Notes: generated by a model from the sequence alone, not told the origin. Positions 21,166-33,734 are shown, counted from the stretch's first letter. The stretch is DNA of 64,000 nt from Ligustrum vulgare (GCA_963555705.1 OY743182.1:51154592-51218591); one strand, 5' to 3'. Translations and numbers: made by a program.

Positions 21166-22780
21166 TTGATTCAATATTGTGTTAATATTGAGGATTGTGA
21201 ACTTATCTATTTAGAATTAGCTGAATTTGGAAAGTCTACTATCACTAGCAAATTGAAGAGTGGTATGGGGGAAATCCCCAAACCACCGGTGGATGGGGGG
21301 ATCAAGACATATGCTGATATAGTAGGAATCAAGAAACCGATAATGATGCGAAGATTAAATCATTTGATGGAATAGAGTGTGAAGCCAAATCTGAAGCGGT
21401 ATCAATTCGAGAAGCGATTGGATATGGCAATGAGTTGATGATTGCCGTTACTGAGGATGAAATTGCGAAGTTATCTTCCTGGTTTAAGTTTGCGCTGGTT
21501 GGTAAATTTTCACACCAGAAGCCTCCAAATCAAATCATTCAGCCGGAATTGAAGGCATTAAGGTTAATTGGTGAAGTGTCTATTGGAAAACTGGATAATA
21601 AACACATTATCCTAAATTTCCAGCACGAGGAAGATTATCACAGAATTTTTCAGAAAAATATTTGGTATATCAGAGGATCTCCAATGCGTATATTAAAATA
21701 TACCTATGACTTCAGTCCTTCAGTAGAGTCCTCTGTAGTTCCGGTTTGGATCGCATTACCTAAGTTGCCACTTGTTTTCTACGATAAGGCAATCCTATTC
21801 TCCATTGCATCAACTGTTGCAAAGCCTTTAAAACTTGACGAAGCGACTGCTACCAGAACAAGAACTAATTTGGTAAGAATCTGGGTGGAAATGGACATAA
21901 AAAGGCCAAAAATAGACAGGATTCGTATTGGGAATGACAAGTTTGGAATATGGCAGAATATCATCTATGAAGGGATACCAAATTATGTCAGTTTTGTAAG
22001 CACTTAGGACACGATGTGAGTCAATGTTTCTGGAAAAAGAGTAGTGGATCAGATGTTAAAAGGGGTGAAAATAAATTGGAGAATAATGCTGAGAATCAGG
22101 TGATACAAGAAAAGGTTCTAAAAGGAAAAGGTGTATGGAGTGCTAAATCAGTGAAATAGTTTGAAGTGGTAGAAACATCTAAACAAGGTTTTGAACAACA
22201 GGGCACAGGAAAAGAGATGGAAAATGAAATTAAGAGTGGGGAAATAATAGAAAGCACCAGTGCAGAAGAAGGGGAAATTGTAGCAGAGGATTATGCAAAT
22301 AATACTGAAGATCAGCAAACATTAGCTGAAAGAGGGAATGATGCTGTTGTCTGCGAATCTCCTTCTGATCAAATGGCGGTAAATGAGGATCAAATTTATC
22401 ATAGTGGATATTTCGAATGCTTGAAAGTTTATCCTGTGGAAGATGCTGATATATCTGATATTAATAAAGACTTCAAACTCAATTCTGATATACAATCTGA
22501 GCTTATCCCCATTGATAATATTACCATTGATTTTGGTAAGTTTGAACTGACAGAAAATGATGTAGAACAGTCAAACACAAAAAATAGCAATATAATGAGG
22601 AGTAACTCTTGTCCTAAGCTGAATGTGGATGACATTCAACATAAAGAATGTGAGGTGAAAACAGGAAAAAAAAAAAAAAAAGGGATTGAAATCCATAATC
22701 TGCCAAAGAATATAAGCCCCATGAAGCTGAGGCAGCACAAGAAGAAACGGGGGAAGGAGAACAATGTGCATTCAAAATGA
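21166..22780 (+). pseudogene. LINE ORF1: DUF4283-like domain plus CCHC zinc knuckle
   Basis: ORF1 packages LINE RNA. The main domain lies at 21435-21985 (LSSWFKFALVGKFSHQKP, later NIWYIRGSPMRILKY), as in plant LINE ORF1 and DUF4283 proteins. A CCHC knuckle, CQFCKHLGHDVSQC, is encoded at 21986-22027 in a shifted frame; losing one T just before it would explain the shift. A TAG at 22157-22159 interrupts the acidic C-terminal part (22166-22780). An earlier frameshift separates 21166-21375. The stop TGA at 22778 overlaps the ORF2 ATG at 22777. Confidence 0.75.
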
Positions 22781-25700
22781 ATTCCATTATGATCTGGAAC
22801 TTAAGGGGGATTACTAACTCCCTTAATAGGCTCAAATTCTTATTAAGATGCATAGAGTGGGAATTCTTTTCATTGCTGAACCTCTTGTAGATAATTGCAA
22901 AATTCAAGAGTACTGAATAAAGCTGGGATATGAAAGCTGTTATGCTAATAGAAATGGTAAAATTTGGGTGTTCTGGAAAGAAGAACCGGAGGGAAGTATA
23001 ATTGATGATAGAGACCAAGTGATTACTGCTCAAATTGTATGGAATAATGAGGAAATCCTTGTATCAGCTGTATATGCCAAATGCTCTGTACAATTAAGAA
23101 GATTGCTGTGGAATGATCTGATACAATTCTCTTATAATCTGGAGAAACCTTGGCTGATTGGAGGGGACTTTAATGCTATTTTGAGTAGGGAGGAGAGGGA
23201 AGGAGGAAAACAGCCTAATTCCCAATCCATGGAAGATTTCAATGAATTTCTAATCAAGTGTGGTGTGGATGAAATTCAAATGGAGAATAATCAGTTTACT
23301 TGGACTAATGGCAACATGTGGGAAAAACTTGATAGAATATTGGTTAATTCTTTATGGATGGAAAAATTCAATGGTATTAAAATTCAGTGCCTGAGCAGGG
23401 ACACATCGGACCATTGCCCCATGCTCTTACAGGTAAAGGAACAAGAGGTAAAAGTTAAATCTTCGTTTGGATTTCAAAACATGTGGTGTGCTCATGAGGA
23501 TTTCCATGCTCAGATCAAAGACAATTGGATAAAACCGTTATCTCCTTATTCCAAAGGTCTGTTTGGATTTGCCTATAAACTCAAAAGATTGAAGAAGTTT
23601 CTTTTCACCTGGAATAAGAATGTATTTGGCAATATCTTTGAAAACATCAGGAAATCGGAATAGGAGGCTCTAAACAAGGAGAAGGAATATGATACAGTGA
23701 AAACACCTGAAGCGAGAATTGAACTACATAAAGCCTACGCAAAAATTAATATTTTGCTCAACAGAGAAGAAATCTACTGGAAGCAAAAATCAGGTGTTAA
23801 ATGGGCGTGTGATAGTGATAGAAATACTAAATACTTCCATGCAGTGATGAGGAAAAACAGAAGCAGAAGTAAAATTTCCCAGATATGCAATGAAGATGGA
23901 ATTATGATTAATGAGCCAGTAGACATCCAAAATTCAGCTATTGAGTATTTCAGTAAAATACTAAGGAAAAAACTGACTGTGAGGAACTTCTAAATGCAAT
24001 CCCAAGTCTCATTACTACTGAGTGTAATGAAGAATTAAATAAACTGCCTAACATAGATGATATTAAGGAGGTTGTCTTCTCCCTTAATAAAGATAGTGCA
24101 GCTGGACCTGATGGATTTGGTGGAGTCTTTTATTAATCTTGTTAGGAGATAATCAAAGAGGATCTTTTGGATGCCATTGTGGATTTTTTTAAAGGAAAGA
24201 TCATTCCTGATGGAGTTGCTGCAACCTCCATTGTCCTAATCCCGAAAAAAGAAAATGTTATGTGTTGGAAGGAGTATAGATCAATAAGTCTATGTAACAT
24301 GATTAACAAAATCCTGACTAAAGTGCTTTTCACAAGACTCAACAAAATCCTGCCGATGATCATATCCCAAGCTCAGAGCGGGTTTACACCAGGAAGAAAT
24401 ATCTCTGATAATATTTTGCTTGCCCAAGAGTTGATTTTCCAGATTGACAGGAAGGTGAGAGGAGGTAATGTTATCCTAAAACTTGATATGGCTAAAGCAT
24501 ATGATAGAGTGGATTGGGAGTTCTTGGAGAAAGTTTTACTTAAGTTTGGGTTTGATTATGACTGGGTTGAAAAAATCTACAGATGCATTAGTAGCAACAA
24601 ATTCTCTGTGATGATTAATGGTGAATTAAAAGGATTTTTCAAATCTAGTAGGGGGCTTAGACAAGGAGATCCGCTTTCCCCTGCTTTATTCATAATAATG
24701 GCTGAAAGCTTATCAAGAGGTTTGGACAAGTTGTTCCCAAGGCATGCTGATCTTGATTATGTATATGGAGGAAATGTACCATTATCACATCAAGCTTTCG
24801 CGGATGACGTGTTTATTTTTACTAATGGTAAAAAACAATCATTAAAGCATATTATGGATTTTCTGGAGAAATATTCGAAAGGGTGGGGGCAAATCATCAA
24901 TCAGAATAAAAGCTCTTTCATCACATCTAAGGAACAACATAGAAGGAATGTTGCTGCTGTGACTGGCTTCCAAATGCAAGAACTCCCTATGACTTATTTG
25001 GGTGTGCCCCTCTTTAAAGGACATAAGAGAATATTCTTATTTGAGAGGCTTTTAAATCAAATCAGAAACAAATTGATAGGATGGGAACACAATTGGATAT
25101 CATCGGGAGGTAGATTGGTGCTTGTTAAGAATGTATTATCATCTATGCCAATTCATTTACTTTGAATTCTTGATCCTCCTAAGGAAATAATCAACAAGTT
25201 ATCAAAAATGTTCAATGCTTATCTATGGGGAGATTCAGCTCAAACCAAACACATTCGCTGGACAACATGGAACAAGTTATGCTATCCGAAAGAAGAAGGA
25301 GGTCTTGGATGCAGATCTATTAGAGATACCAGCGCTGCCTTTGATTGCAAGTTGTGGTGGAACTTCAGAAAACAAAAATCCTTGTAGAGTTGGGTGATGA
25401 AGTCTAAATATTGCATTGGTCAGCATGAAACATTGGTTCAAATCAGATATAATGACTCTCCATTATGGAAAAGAATGATTCAGGCTAGAGAGCTTGTGGA
25501 ACCTCACATTTTCTGGAAAGTCAGAAGAGGTAAAGTTAACATTAAGCTGGATCATTGGCTTAGAACTGGAGCTCTAGCAGGCTGAACAATACCTAATTCT
25601 AGGTGTATGAACCATGTGATGAATTATAAATATGATAATGGAAGTGAATGGGATGTCAACAAATTATCTAAAGTGGTGTCTAATGACATTATACAAGAAA

Positions 25701-26004
25701 TTTACAAATTCAGTTAAGTCGGGAAGAAGATCTTATATTTTGGAAACTCAGCTCTATTGGAGATTTCACAATGAAAAACTGTGTTGATCTAATAAGAGAG
25801 AGAAGTGTTACACTGATGCCTCACAAGTTTATGTCGAATAAATGGATGCCTCCTAAAATTGCTTTCTTTAATTGGAGAGTTTGGAATAGCAGAATATCAA
25901 TTGACAAAATCCTTCAAAACAGACTCAGTATCCAATTGGCATCTAAATGCACCTGCTGCAGACATGAAGAAAGTATAAACCATATATTGGAAGACTTTAT
26001 TTGA
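22777..26004 (+). pseudogene. LINE ORF2: endonuclease, reverse transcriptase, zf-RVT
   Basis: ORF2 starts at an ATG overlapping the ORF1 stop. The AP-like endonuclease spans about 22790-23440 (WNLRG at the start, GGDFNAIL near 23160, SDHCPM near 23408). Reverse transcriptase spans about 24160-25165, with SGFTPGRNISDN, LDMAKAYDRVDWEF, GLRQGDPLSPALF and the catalytic FADD near 24800. The zf-RVT segment (CTCCRHEESINHI) is near 25950. Breaks include stops at 23661 (TAG), around 24134 and 24143, 25163 (TGA) and 25385, and a frameshift near 23965. The nicking and RT motifs remain readable, but no intact protein is possible. Confidence 0.85.
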
Positions 26005-26017
26005 CAAAGCAAACATC

Positions 26018-26025
26018 ACTAAGCC
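26018..26025. repeat. Left target duplication of the hAT element
   Basis: ACTAAGCC, matched by ACTAGGCC at 29206-29213 with one difference. The 8-bp size is diagnostic for hAT insertion. Confidence 0.75.
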
Positions 26026-29000
26026 TAGAGGTGTCAAGACGGACGGGCCGGTCAGACCCGCGAAAATCGGCCCGGAATGACCCGGGACCCCGAGCCGACC
26101 CGTGACACGAGCGGGTGGTTCACGGGCCAAAAAAGTGTGACCCGCGGGTTTCGCGGGTCACACTTTAAAAAAAAAGGAGGGGCTCTCTCCCTCTTCCACC
26201 TTGCTACACTTTGCTGCAGGCATAGCTTATAGCAAAAGCATGGAGGCGTACGCCTGCATGCTAAGAAAAGACAAGACCCGTTGGCTCTTGTCTATTTTTT
26301 TTTCTTCATATTTTAACGGTAATATTAGCATTTCATTTATAAATTGGAGTGAATTGGTAAAATTTATCTCATTTTCAGTCCACTGTCTATCTTAAATCTT
26401 ACAATTTTATTAGTCATTTAGCTCTCTGCAGTCTGCCCTTATTTTATTATACTTGAATGTAATTACATATTTTCAACAGCACAACTGCACAAGTATCATC
26501 ATCATCATCATCATCTCTATTCTATATACTATTATATTTCTTTCTTCTCACTAAACAGTTTAATACTATTGTATTATTATGTCTTCTCGCGATTTTTCTT
26601 CTCAAAATAATATTTTCAATGATAGTTGCTCCCCAATAAATTTAGAAGATGATAATGTTGTAGAAGTTGGATCATCTCAAAATTCAAGGAAAAAAAAAAC
26701 AAACATCAGAGGTGTGGCAAATTTTTACAGTAAATGAAAAAGGTGGTACAGTAGTATGTAATATCTGCAAAAAGGCTTATATTTAGAGATATGGTCAAGG
26801 CACCGGCATGCTACGAAGACACAAAGAAAAACATCTAAATGAAACAGGACATTTGGATCCTAAACAAGCTCAAATTACTGATTTTACTAATGCTAGTGGA
26901 TCAGTTACTTTTACTAACTTTGTTTATTCGTAGGAATGAATGCGAGTTGGAATGTCGAAATTTTTAGCAGCTCGTGAGATGCCGTTCACATTTGCAGAAG
27001 ATCAGTATTTTGAAGAGTTTCTACAAAAATACATTCAACCTTCTTACAGGAGCGTAAGTAGAAATACTGCTCGTTCTGATTCTATGAAATTATTTCATAC
27101 AATGACTGAGAATTTAAAAAATGAACTTAAAAAAAATTGAAGGAATTATTTTTTTTCACATCTGATTGTTGGTCTGGACGAAATTATAATGGTTATGCTT
27201 GTATTACAGCACATTTTATTGATAATAATTGGTTATTGCATAAAAGAATTATTGCTTTTCGTTTACTTGAATATCCACATAATGGTATAAATTTGTGTGA
27301 AAATTTATTACAAGTTTTTAATGAGTTTGGTGTGTTAAATAAACTATTTAGTGTTACCTTTGATAATGCAAGTGCTAATAATTCATGCATTGAAATTTTA
27401 ATTAGAATGATTACACCCCTATATGATTCTAAATTATTTCACATGCGTTGTGTTTGTCATATATATAATTTGGTTGTGCAAGATGGTTTAAAATTAATAA
27501 CACCACAAATAAGTATAATTAGACAGTCTATTAATTATATTTCTTGTTCAGATTCTAGACAACAAGAATTTTCAAAAATTTGTAAAACTCTTGGATTGAA
27601 AAGAAGAAAATTTGTTGATGATGTTCCCAATAGATGGAATTCAACTTTTTTAATGTTAAAATCGTGTGTTGGCTATACTGATGCCATTAATGCATTTGTT
27701 AATTCAAAACAAAATCAATTTCAGGTAACTGATTCAGACTGAGAAAAAACATTTAATGTTATGAAATTTTTGAAACCTTTCTATAAGGCAACAAAAGCTA
27801 GTTCTGGAGTTTATTATCCAACTAGTAATCTTGTACTTTTACAATTAGTAGAAATTGGTGGACAATTTTCATCATTTAGAGCCGATCCATTTTTCTTTCA
27901 AATTATTTACTCAATGGAGGAAAAGTTTAAGAAATATCATGAAAACATGCCACTAATATTTCCAGTGGCAGTTGTAATGGATCCTCGCATTAAGTTGTTT
28001 GGAGTTCAATGTGCTTTAGAATCACTTTCTGAAACATTAGCTTTTAAAATAAATAATACAAATCGAGAATTGGAAATTTTTATTAATGAAATGTATAATA
28101 ACTATTTTATTAAATATGGTAACAATGAAAATATTCCTTCATCTACAAACTCTAGTACAACTTCTAAAGGCAAATCTTCTTTTTTCTCCCTAATAGCTAA
28201 GAAACGTAATGTTCTTGGTTCTTCATCAACAACTTCAACTGTAAATCCAAATACCACACCTGCTGAATTGGAAATATATTATCAATTTGATCATTATAGT
28301 TTAATACCTGAAAATGAAGTGGATAATTTAGATATCTTACGATGGTGGAATTTAAATGAGCGCTCATACCCTATATTATCTAAAATGGCACGAGATCTAC
28401 TAACAGTTCTAGTCTCAACAGTGGCATCCGAGTATGCTTTTAGTGTTGATAACATGGTATTGGATGAAAGAAGATTCAGACTTAAAGAAGATATTTTGGA
28501 AGCTCTCATTTGCGTGAAAGATTGGATTTTCGCGGATCGAGGATGCAAGATAAAATCATTGATGATATTGCTGAAGACTTCAAAAATCTTGCAGTTCCTG
28601 AAGAGTGAAGATTGATTAGGAAACAAATATATAATTTTTGAATAGCTAAATTATAGTTAAGTAGGTGTCAACCTAGTTGAGATGTACTTAAATTATAAAT
28701 TATAGTAAAAGTAGGTGTCAACCTAGTTGGGATGTACTTAAGCTACAAATATTTAATAATTGTACTTAAAAATGCATTTAGCTGTTATTTGTTTATGTTA
28801 TATTTAACTTTGCAAAGTTATAAATAATTCATGTAACATTAAATTTGAATTCTATGTAGTCATTTCTTGGTATAAATATGAATTTATCATTTTTTTCATT
28901 TCTTAATTTACATTTTTGATTTTACAATATAATATATATATTTTGCTATAAATATGAAAAATTCTAGAATTTTATTCATACAATGAATAATCATACGGAT

Positions 29001-29205
29001 ACGGGCCAAATCTGAACGACCCACGAGCCATATGGGCTCAACCCGGATGGGCCAGCGGGCGGACCTGGATTGTAGTTCAAAATTTATGGGCCAACCCGTA
29101 ACCGGCCCGTAACCCCCAACGGGCGGGCTTTTTTCTACGCGGGCCGTTACCGGGCTCATACGTTGGATGACCGATCCGGCCCGGACCACCCGGATTGACA
29201 CCTCT
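26026..29205 (+). mobile_element. hAT (Ac-like) DNA transposon, inserted in the LINE
   Basis: The ends are inverted: TAGAGGTGTCAAGACGG on the left, and the right end complemented reads AGAGGTGTCAATCCGGG. GC-rich subterminal blocks of GGCCCG/CGGGCC and GACCCG words fill the first and last 150-200 bp, as in Ac-type elements. An 8-bp target duplication flanks it. A transposase gene with several breaks lies inside. The element cleanly interrupts the LINE between zf-RVT and RNase H. Confidence 0.88.
26579..28615 (+). pseudogene. hAT transposase: BED finger, RNase H-like core, dimerisation domain
   Basis: From the ATG at 26579: a BED-type zinc finger (VCNICKKAY ... MLRRHKEKH) near 26750-26835; an RNase H-like transposase core with TSDCWSGRNYNGY near 27157 and VTFDNASANN near 27358, giving the two Asp positions; and a C-terminal hAT dimerisation region (LDILRWWNLNERSYPILSKM, then ASEYAFS) at 28330-28530. 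Breaks: TAG at 26784-26786, further stops near 26930, frame changes in poly-A/poly-T runs near 27130-27155, and TGA at 27740-27742. The protein is dead, but each domain is readable. It resembles the RICESLEEPER/ZBED-like class. Confidence 0.85.
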
Positions 29206-29213
29206 ACTAGGCC

Positions 29214-29966
29214 TATGAGTGATCAACCAGGTTCCATTATCACATCATAGCTCAATCAAACTAAAGCTAAACCAGGTAACTTGATCTCTCTTATTCCATT
29301 CATAACTCTTTGGTTGATCTGGTTAGAAAGGAACAACACCAAATACAGAGAAATTAAGATGAAGTCCCACATAATTCTAAAAAGGATTCAATATATTCTG
29401 AACTAATGACCATGGCCGGGAATCCATCTAACAGAAAAGTGGATTTTAGAAATCATGTTTTGGTTAGGTGGAAGAAACCTATGGAGGGATGGTACAAACT
29501 GAATACTGATGGAACACTCAAAAACGATAAAAATGCATCTGGTGGTGGTGTAGTTAGAGATCATTGTGGACAAGTTCAATGGGGATATTATGAATTTTAT
29601 GGACCCATTTCCATAATGGAAGCTGAGATAAGGGCAGTGAATAAAGGTCTTCAACTGTGTACTGAACAAGGGTATGGAAGAATTCGGGTTGAAACTGATT
29701 CCATGGTGGTTATAACTCTGTGTACATCAAAGGAAAAGGGGCCTTGGAACATTCAATATATGGTTGATTCTATCAGAGCTAAAATGACACATATGGAAGT
29801 CAAGATTTCACATATATGGAGAGAAGGTAATGGCGTGGCAGACTAGCTAGCTTCGGAATGGCATAAAAAACTATGCTATAAGATGGTTAACAAGGATGAA
29901 TTTTATGGTAAAGTTAAAGGCATACTACAAATGGAAAAAATCGAACTGCCTGCTATCAAAATTTAG
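29214..29966 (+). pseudogene. LINE ORF2 C-terminal RNase H domain
   Basis: This continues the LINE after the hAT insertion. The RNase H (RVT_3-like) domain has LNTDGTLKND, the MEAEIRA helix, ETDSMVV and the final GVAD segment, so the acidic catalytic positions are visible. A TAG at 29844-29846 sits where the family has a Gln after the AD motif, followed in frame by LASEWHKK. The reading frame ends at TAG 29964-29966. Confidence 0.85.
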
Positions 29967-30290
29967 AGGTAATCGACTGTTTGGATGGCAACTTTAGGAC
30001 ACTAAGAAGAAGATTTAGATTGTGTGGATAGCTTATATCATATCTCAGTTTCTGTTTGTATAGAGGTTGTTAGGTTATGATGTAAGGGAGTAAGTGACTC
30101 CTTGTTTACTTTGTCTTGAGCTTGCATTTTGTAAGGTGCTATTATGGAGTAGTACTCTATAAAAGCACTATCGTATAATTCTAGTTGGTTTTAGCATCCT
30201 CATCATTTGTGTAACTAAGCATTCTTCTCGGAGGTATTGGCTTCACGTCCCCCTCCTTTTAGGTGTAATTTTGCTTTTATAAAATAAAAT
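29967..30290 (+). other. LINE 3' untranslated region
   Basis: Follows the RNase H stop. It contains CTATAAAAGCACTATCG near 30157 and ends with TTTTATAAAATAAAATGG. No poly-A of convincing length. Confidence 0.5.
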
Positions 30291-31461
30291 GGTAGGGGCA
30301 TCCTAATCCCCCCCCCCCCACCCAAAAGAGTAGAGGTGGAGGCATAAAAACCACACCAAAGCTCCTATGGGATTTAAAAAAATAAAATAAAATAAAATAT
30401 TAAGTCCTATAATATTATCTATAATTAGTTTAACTAAATTCATTTTAGTCATAAATGATTAATTTTTCTTTTGGTTTTTTCTCATCAAATCAAAATAAAT
30501 AATAACTATACGAATTTTTAAGGCATATCCAATTAAGTTGGGTTAATTTTACAAACTTAAGATTTCTTCAATTCATTCATCATTTTCACATTATTTTTAT
30601 TTATTTACTGATTCTGTTCATTTTTCTATTTTTCATTATAAATTTAAATAACTAAAATATGTAAAAATATATTACAGATTTTAACAATTAGTTCATATAA
30701 TTTTTATTAAACAATTGATCGATCAGTAATTTTTATTAAAATAATAATGTAACAATATGAATAAAGAAATTGTCAGCATGAAGAAAATGAAACAATTAAT
30801 GTAACAATATTTATTAAAATTAATGATTATATTTTTAGAAAAACATTTAAAATTAATAATTAATGCTTAAAAAAATCAAATTATACCAAAAAATTCTATT
30901 ATACACCTCTTTTTGGGAAAAACATGATGAAGAACAATATATGAAAAGAAAAATGTCGATCTTAAGAAGAATATGTAAGTTAAGTTTTGCACATGTATTG
31001 TATGAGCCTAATTTTGTAGTTCAAAAGTTTTTTTAAAAAGGAAAATTTCATTTATTGAACGTTAATTTCAGAAATGAAATTGATATGTTCACAGTACAAT
31101 CTTTAAAATACTTAATTTATGGCATGTTTTCCCGTAAAGAGATAAAACAATTCAACGATTTACAATTTTATTAATATATTAAAAAAATAATTATATGCCT
31201 TAAAAAATGGTGAAACTTTATTTCTTAATTTTATTAACATATATAGACAAAAAGACTCACTATATATATATATTTTATTTATATTATCATTAATAATTTT
31301 TTATTGACATATAATTAAATATGCGTTTAATTATGTTCAATTAAATGTATCGCATTTAAAAATTAAAAATTATTAATCATGCGAATGATTTCTTAAGTTG
31401 AATTTCACATTCGTACACCACAAATCTTGAGGTTGATTTTCACTTTTGTGCATCATCAATA
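30291..31461. other. AT-rich intergenic stretch without gene
   Basis: I see a C-run near 30309-30320, an (AAAAT)n run near 30378-30396, and otherwise featureless AT-rich sequence. No open frame or terminal repeat stands out. Confidence 0.45.
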
Positions 31462-31470
31462 TTTCTTAAT

Positions 31471-32562
31471 GGGTAATTATATCACCACCAAAAAATTTAT
31501 TTACTACACCACATTATAATCACACCACAATTAAAATATATTTTCAATAAATACACCACAATAAATTTACAATAATACTCATAATCCTATAAAAACTTAA
31601 AAAAAAAAAAATTATTGTGGTGTACTCATCATCCCAAATTTCAAATATTTCTCCCATTTTTCCTCATCATTGCCACCCATTGTTTCCTTAATTACAATTA
31701 ATTAGGTTCAAATTTCCACGTTACACATTTTTTAATTGATGTTTGATGGATAATTGAAACAATAAGATATTCAATTTCATATAAACATAGTAGGTGGCTT
31801 CTAAATACTTGATACACATTTTTTTTTTAAAATACTAGATGCAATTGGAATCACTATTTTTTTTAATACTAGATGCAACTGAAAACACGATGGGTGGAAT
31901 GTAGTACGAACACGCAAATATATGTAATTGAAAAACCATAGAATTCGAAAATCGAATATAAAATTTAATTGAAAATCAAATATAATTAAATAACGAAAAT
32001 CCTAGGTGATATCAAAATATAGGGAACATTGAATAATAAAAATCTTTCACTAACCTAAAATCCTAAACTTTAATTTATGTTAATGTTTGCATGATGTTAT
32101 TATTTGAAAACTCATATGAAATTATTGTATTAAATCTATTCTAATTAACTTGGTATTGAAAAGCAAAAATATAAAATAACAAGAAGAACAAGATGATTTA
32201 GAAAAATAAACATAGATAAGATAAGAGAATATTTGAAAGATGTGATGTATATAAAAATTATTTTTAGTGAGATAATATTAAAAGAATATGCATGTAATTT
32301 TATTTATGTCTATTTTTATAAATAAAGAAAATACTTTAAATTGTGGTGTAAAAACTAAATTTTGTGGTGCCAATATAGTCACCATAAATATAAAGAAGAA
32401 AAGAAAATAAATTTATTTGAAAGATTGTGGTGTATTTAAAAATAGTGAGAGAAAAATAAAAGGATATTTTTGTAATTTCATTTATGTCTATTTTAGTCAA
32501 TAAAGAAATCACTTAAAAATGTGGTGTAAGAATTAAGTTTTGTGGTGACAATATAACCACAT
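31471..32562. mobile_element. MULE-like element with 9-bp target duplication
   Basis: The ends are imperfect inverted repeats of about 45 bp: GGGTAATTATATCACCACC and TACTACACCACATT on the left; on the right, complemented, ATGTGGTTATATTGTCACCA and CTTACACCACATTT. The 9-bp sequence TTTCTTAAT flanks both sides (31462-31470 and 32563-32571). The right terminal part is duplicated: the block ending at 32390 is repeated in the block ending at 32560. There is no transposase. Confidence 0.7.
32240..32562. repeat. Tandem duplication of the element's right end, about 180-bp period
   Basis: Both copies carry TTATTTATGTCTATTTT, AATAAAGAAA, TGTGGTGTAA and TTTTGTGGTG in the same order, about 180 bp apart. 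Confidence 0.75.
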
Positions 32563-33003
32563 TTTCTTAATTTGTTACATTTATTTATATATAAGACCGC
32601 ATATATTTAATTTGTTACAATTACTTTATTTTATATAAATTATAATATTTTGTGGGTTATTATTTCTATTCACGTTAGTCAAAAATATTTGGACAATTTT
32701 TTATTTATTTATTCTATACATCATATATTTGAAAAATTGCTTTATTTAATTTAAATTTGAGCAATTGTTTTAATATGTTTTGTCTACAGCAATTTTCGTG
32801 TATCATACGGGTGTGAGAAACTACAAACTGTACAAATAATGTATTATTTAAAGAGGTTTTCCAAAATTGATGAGAATTGTAATTTATTTTTATTTTGAGC
32901 ATTCAATAACAGTTTGTATCATTAATCAAAGCAAATTATGTATTCAGTTTTTTTTTTCCTATTTTGTAATGATATTTACAATAAAATCATTTCATATTGT
33001 TCT
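32563..33003. other. AT-rich stretch, Helitron debris
   Basis: No gene. CGTGTATCATACGGGTGTGA at 32800-32819 looks like a decayed Helitron 3' hairpin without its CTAG end. Confidence 0.35.
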
Positions 33004-33031
33004 TTCATGCAACGCACGAATGTGATACTAG
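33004..33031 (+). mobile_element. Helitron-like 3' terminus
   Basis: TTCATGCAACGCACGAA, then TGTGATA and CTAG at 33028-33031 followed by T. The hairpin is degenerate. Confidence 0.45.
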
Positions 33032-33050
33032 TAAATTAAAAAAAAATGAA

Positions 33051-33202
33051 TAATGCTAAAAGCACTTCGGGACTTACCCCCAAGATGATCCCCTCCTCAC
33101 ATGGAGGGGGTGGAGCCCACTTCCGATAAGTGGGCTCCACCCCCTCCATGTGAGGGGGCGGTCACCTCAGAGGTAAGCTCCGAGGTGACTGTAGCATGGT
33201 CC
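33051..33202. repeat. Palindromic fold-back MITE, copy 1
   Basis: Perfect 28-bp arms at 33095-33122 and 33128-33155 flank a 5-base loop (CCGAT). The outer ends, ATGCTAAAAGCACTTCGGG and the complement of GAGGTGACTGTAGCAT, are also partly complementary, so almost the whole element can fold into one hairpin. A second copy lies 270 bp away. Confidence 0.85.
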
Positions 33203-33474
33203 TAAAAAATATATATTTAATATTATTGAAAAGATAATTTTTATAAAGAAAATTTTCAACTTACTCTTATTAATATTAAAACTATTATTATTGAAAGTAA
33301 TAAATAGGGGTACATTAATAAATAAACAAAATAAATATTTCCCAATAAAAAATCAAGCATATATAATCGGGATAAAAAAAAGTCTATATAAATAGGTCGG
33401 AGGGAGTATTATTATTCAGAAACTTAGTGAACATTCTCATAATTAACGCGTGGGATTGTACTATATAAATTGAT

Positions 33475-33625
33475 TAATGCTAAAAGCATCTCTGGGCTTA
33501 ACCCCGAGGTGACTGCCCTCTCACATGGAGGGGGTGGGCTCCACTTGTTGAAGTGGAGCCCACCCCCTCCATGTGAGAGGGCGGTCACCTCGGGGGTAAG
33601 CCCCGAGGTAATTGTAGCATAGTCC
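33475..33625. repeat. Palindromic fold-back MITE, copy 2
   Basis: Same family as 33051-33202: it starts AATGCTAAAAGCATCTCTGG, has a long central palindrome around GAGGGGGTGGGCTCCACTT, and ends GTAATTGTAGCATAGTCC. More GC-symmetric than copy 1. Confidence 0.85.
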
Positions 33626-33734
33626 ATATAAATTACCCTTATGGTTGACCGTTGGATAAGAATAATGGAGGGTAGTTTCAAATTTTCGATATGCGTGGAA
33701 ATGAAGAGAAATTTCACAGTTCACACGCATGACA

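Larger units (their letters stand above)
21090..30290 (+). mobile_element. L1-type LINE (decayed), split by a hAT transposon
   Basis: A non-LTR retrotransposon with, in order: ORF1 (DUF4283-like domain and CCHC knuckle), ORF2 endonuclease, reverse transcriptase, zf-RVT, and after the 26026-29205 hAT insertion a C-terminal RNase H. This is the layout of plant L1-clade LINEs. Many stops and frameshifts make it inactive. The 5' edge is approximate, taken from where ORF1-like sequence begins. The 3' edge is taken near the AAAATAAAAT tail at 30280-30290, and no target duplication was recognised. Confidence 0.85.

Noticed and set aside
22429..23033. Antisense open frames across LINE ORF1 and the start of ORF2
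   Set aside because: They are shadows of the LINE coding sequence, with poly-Phe from the poly-A run at 22665.
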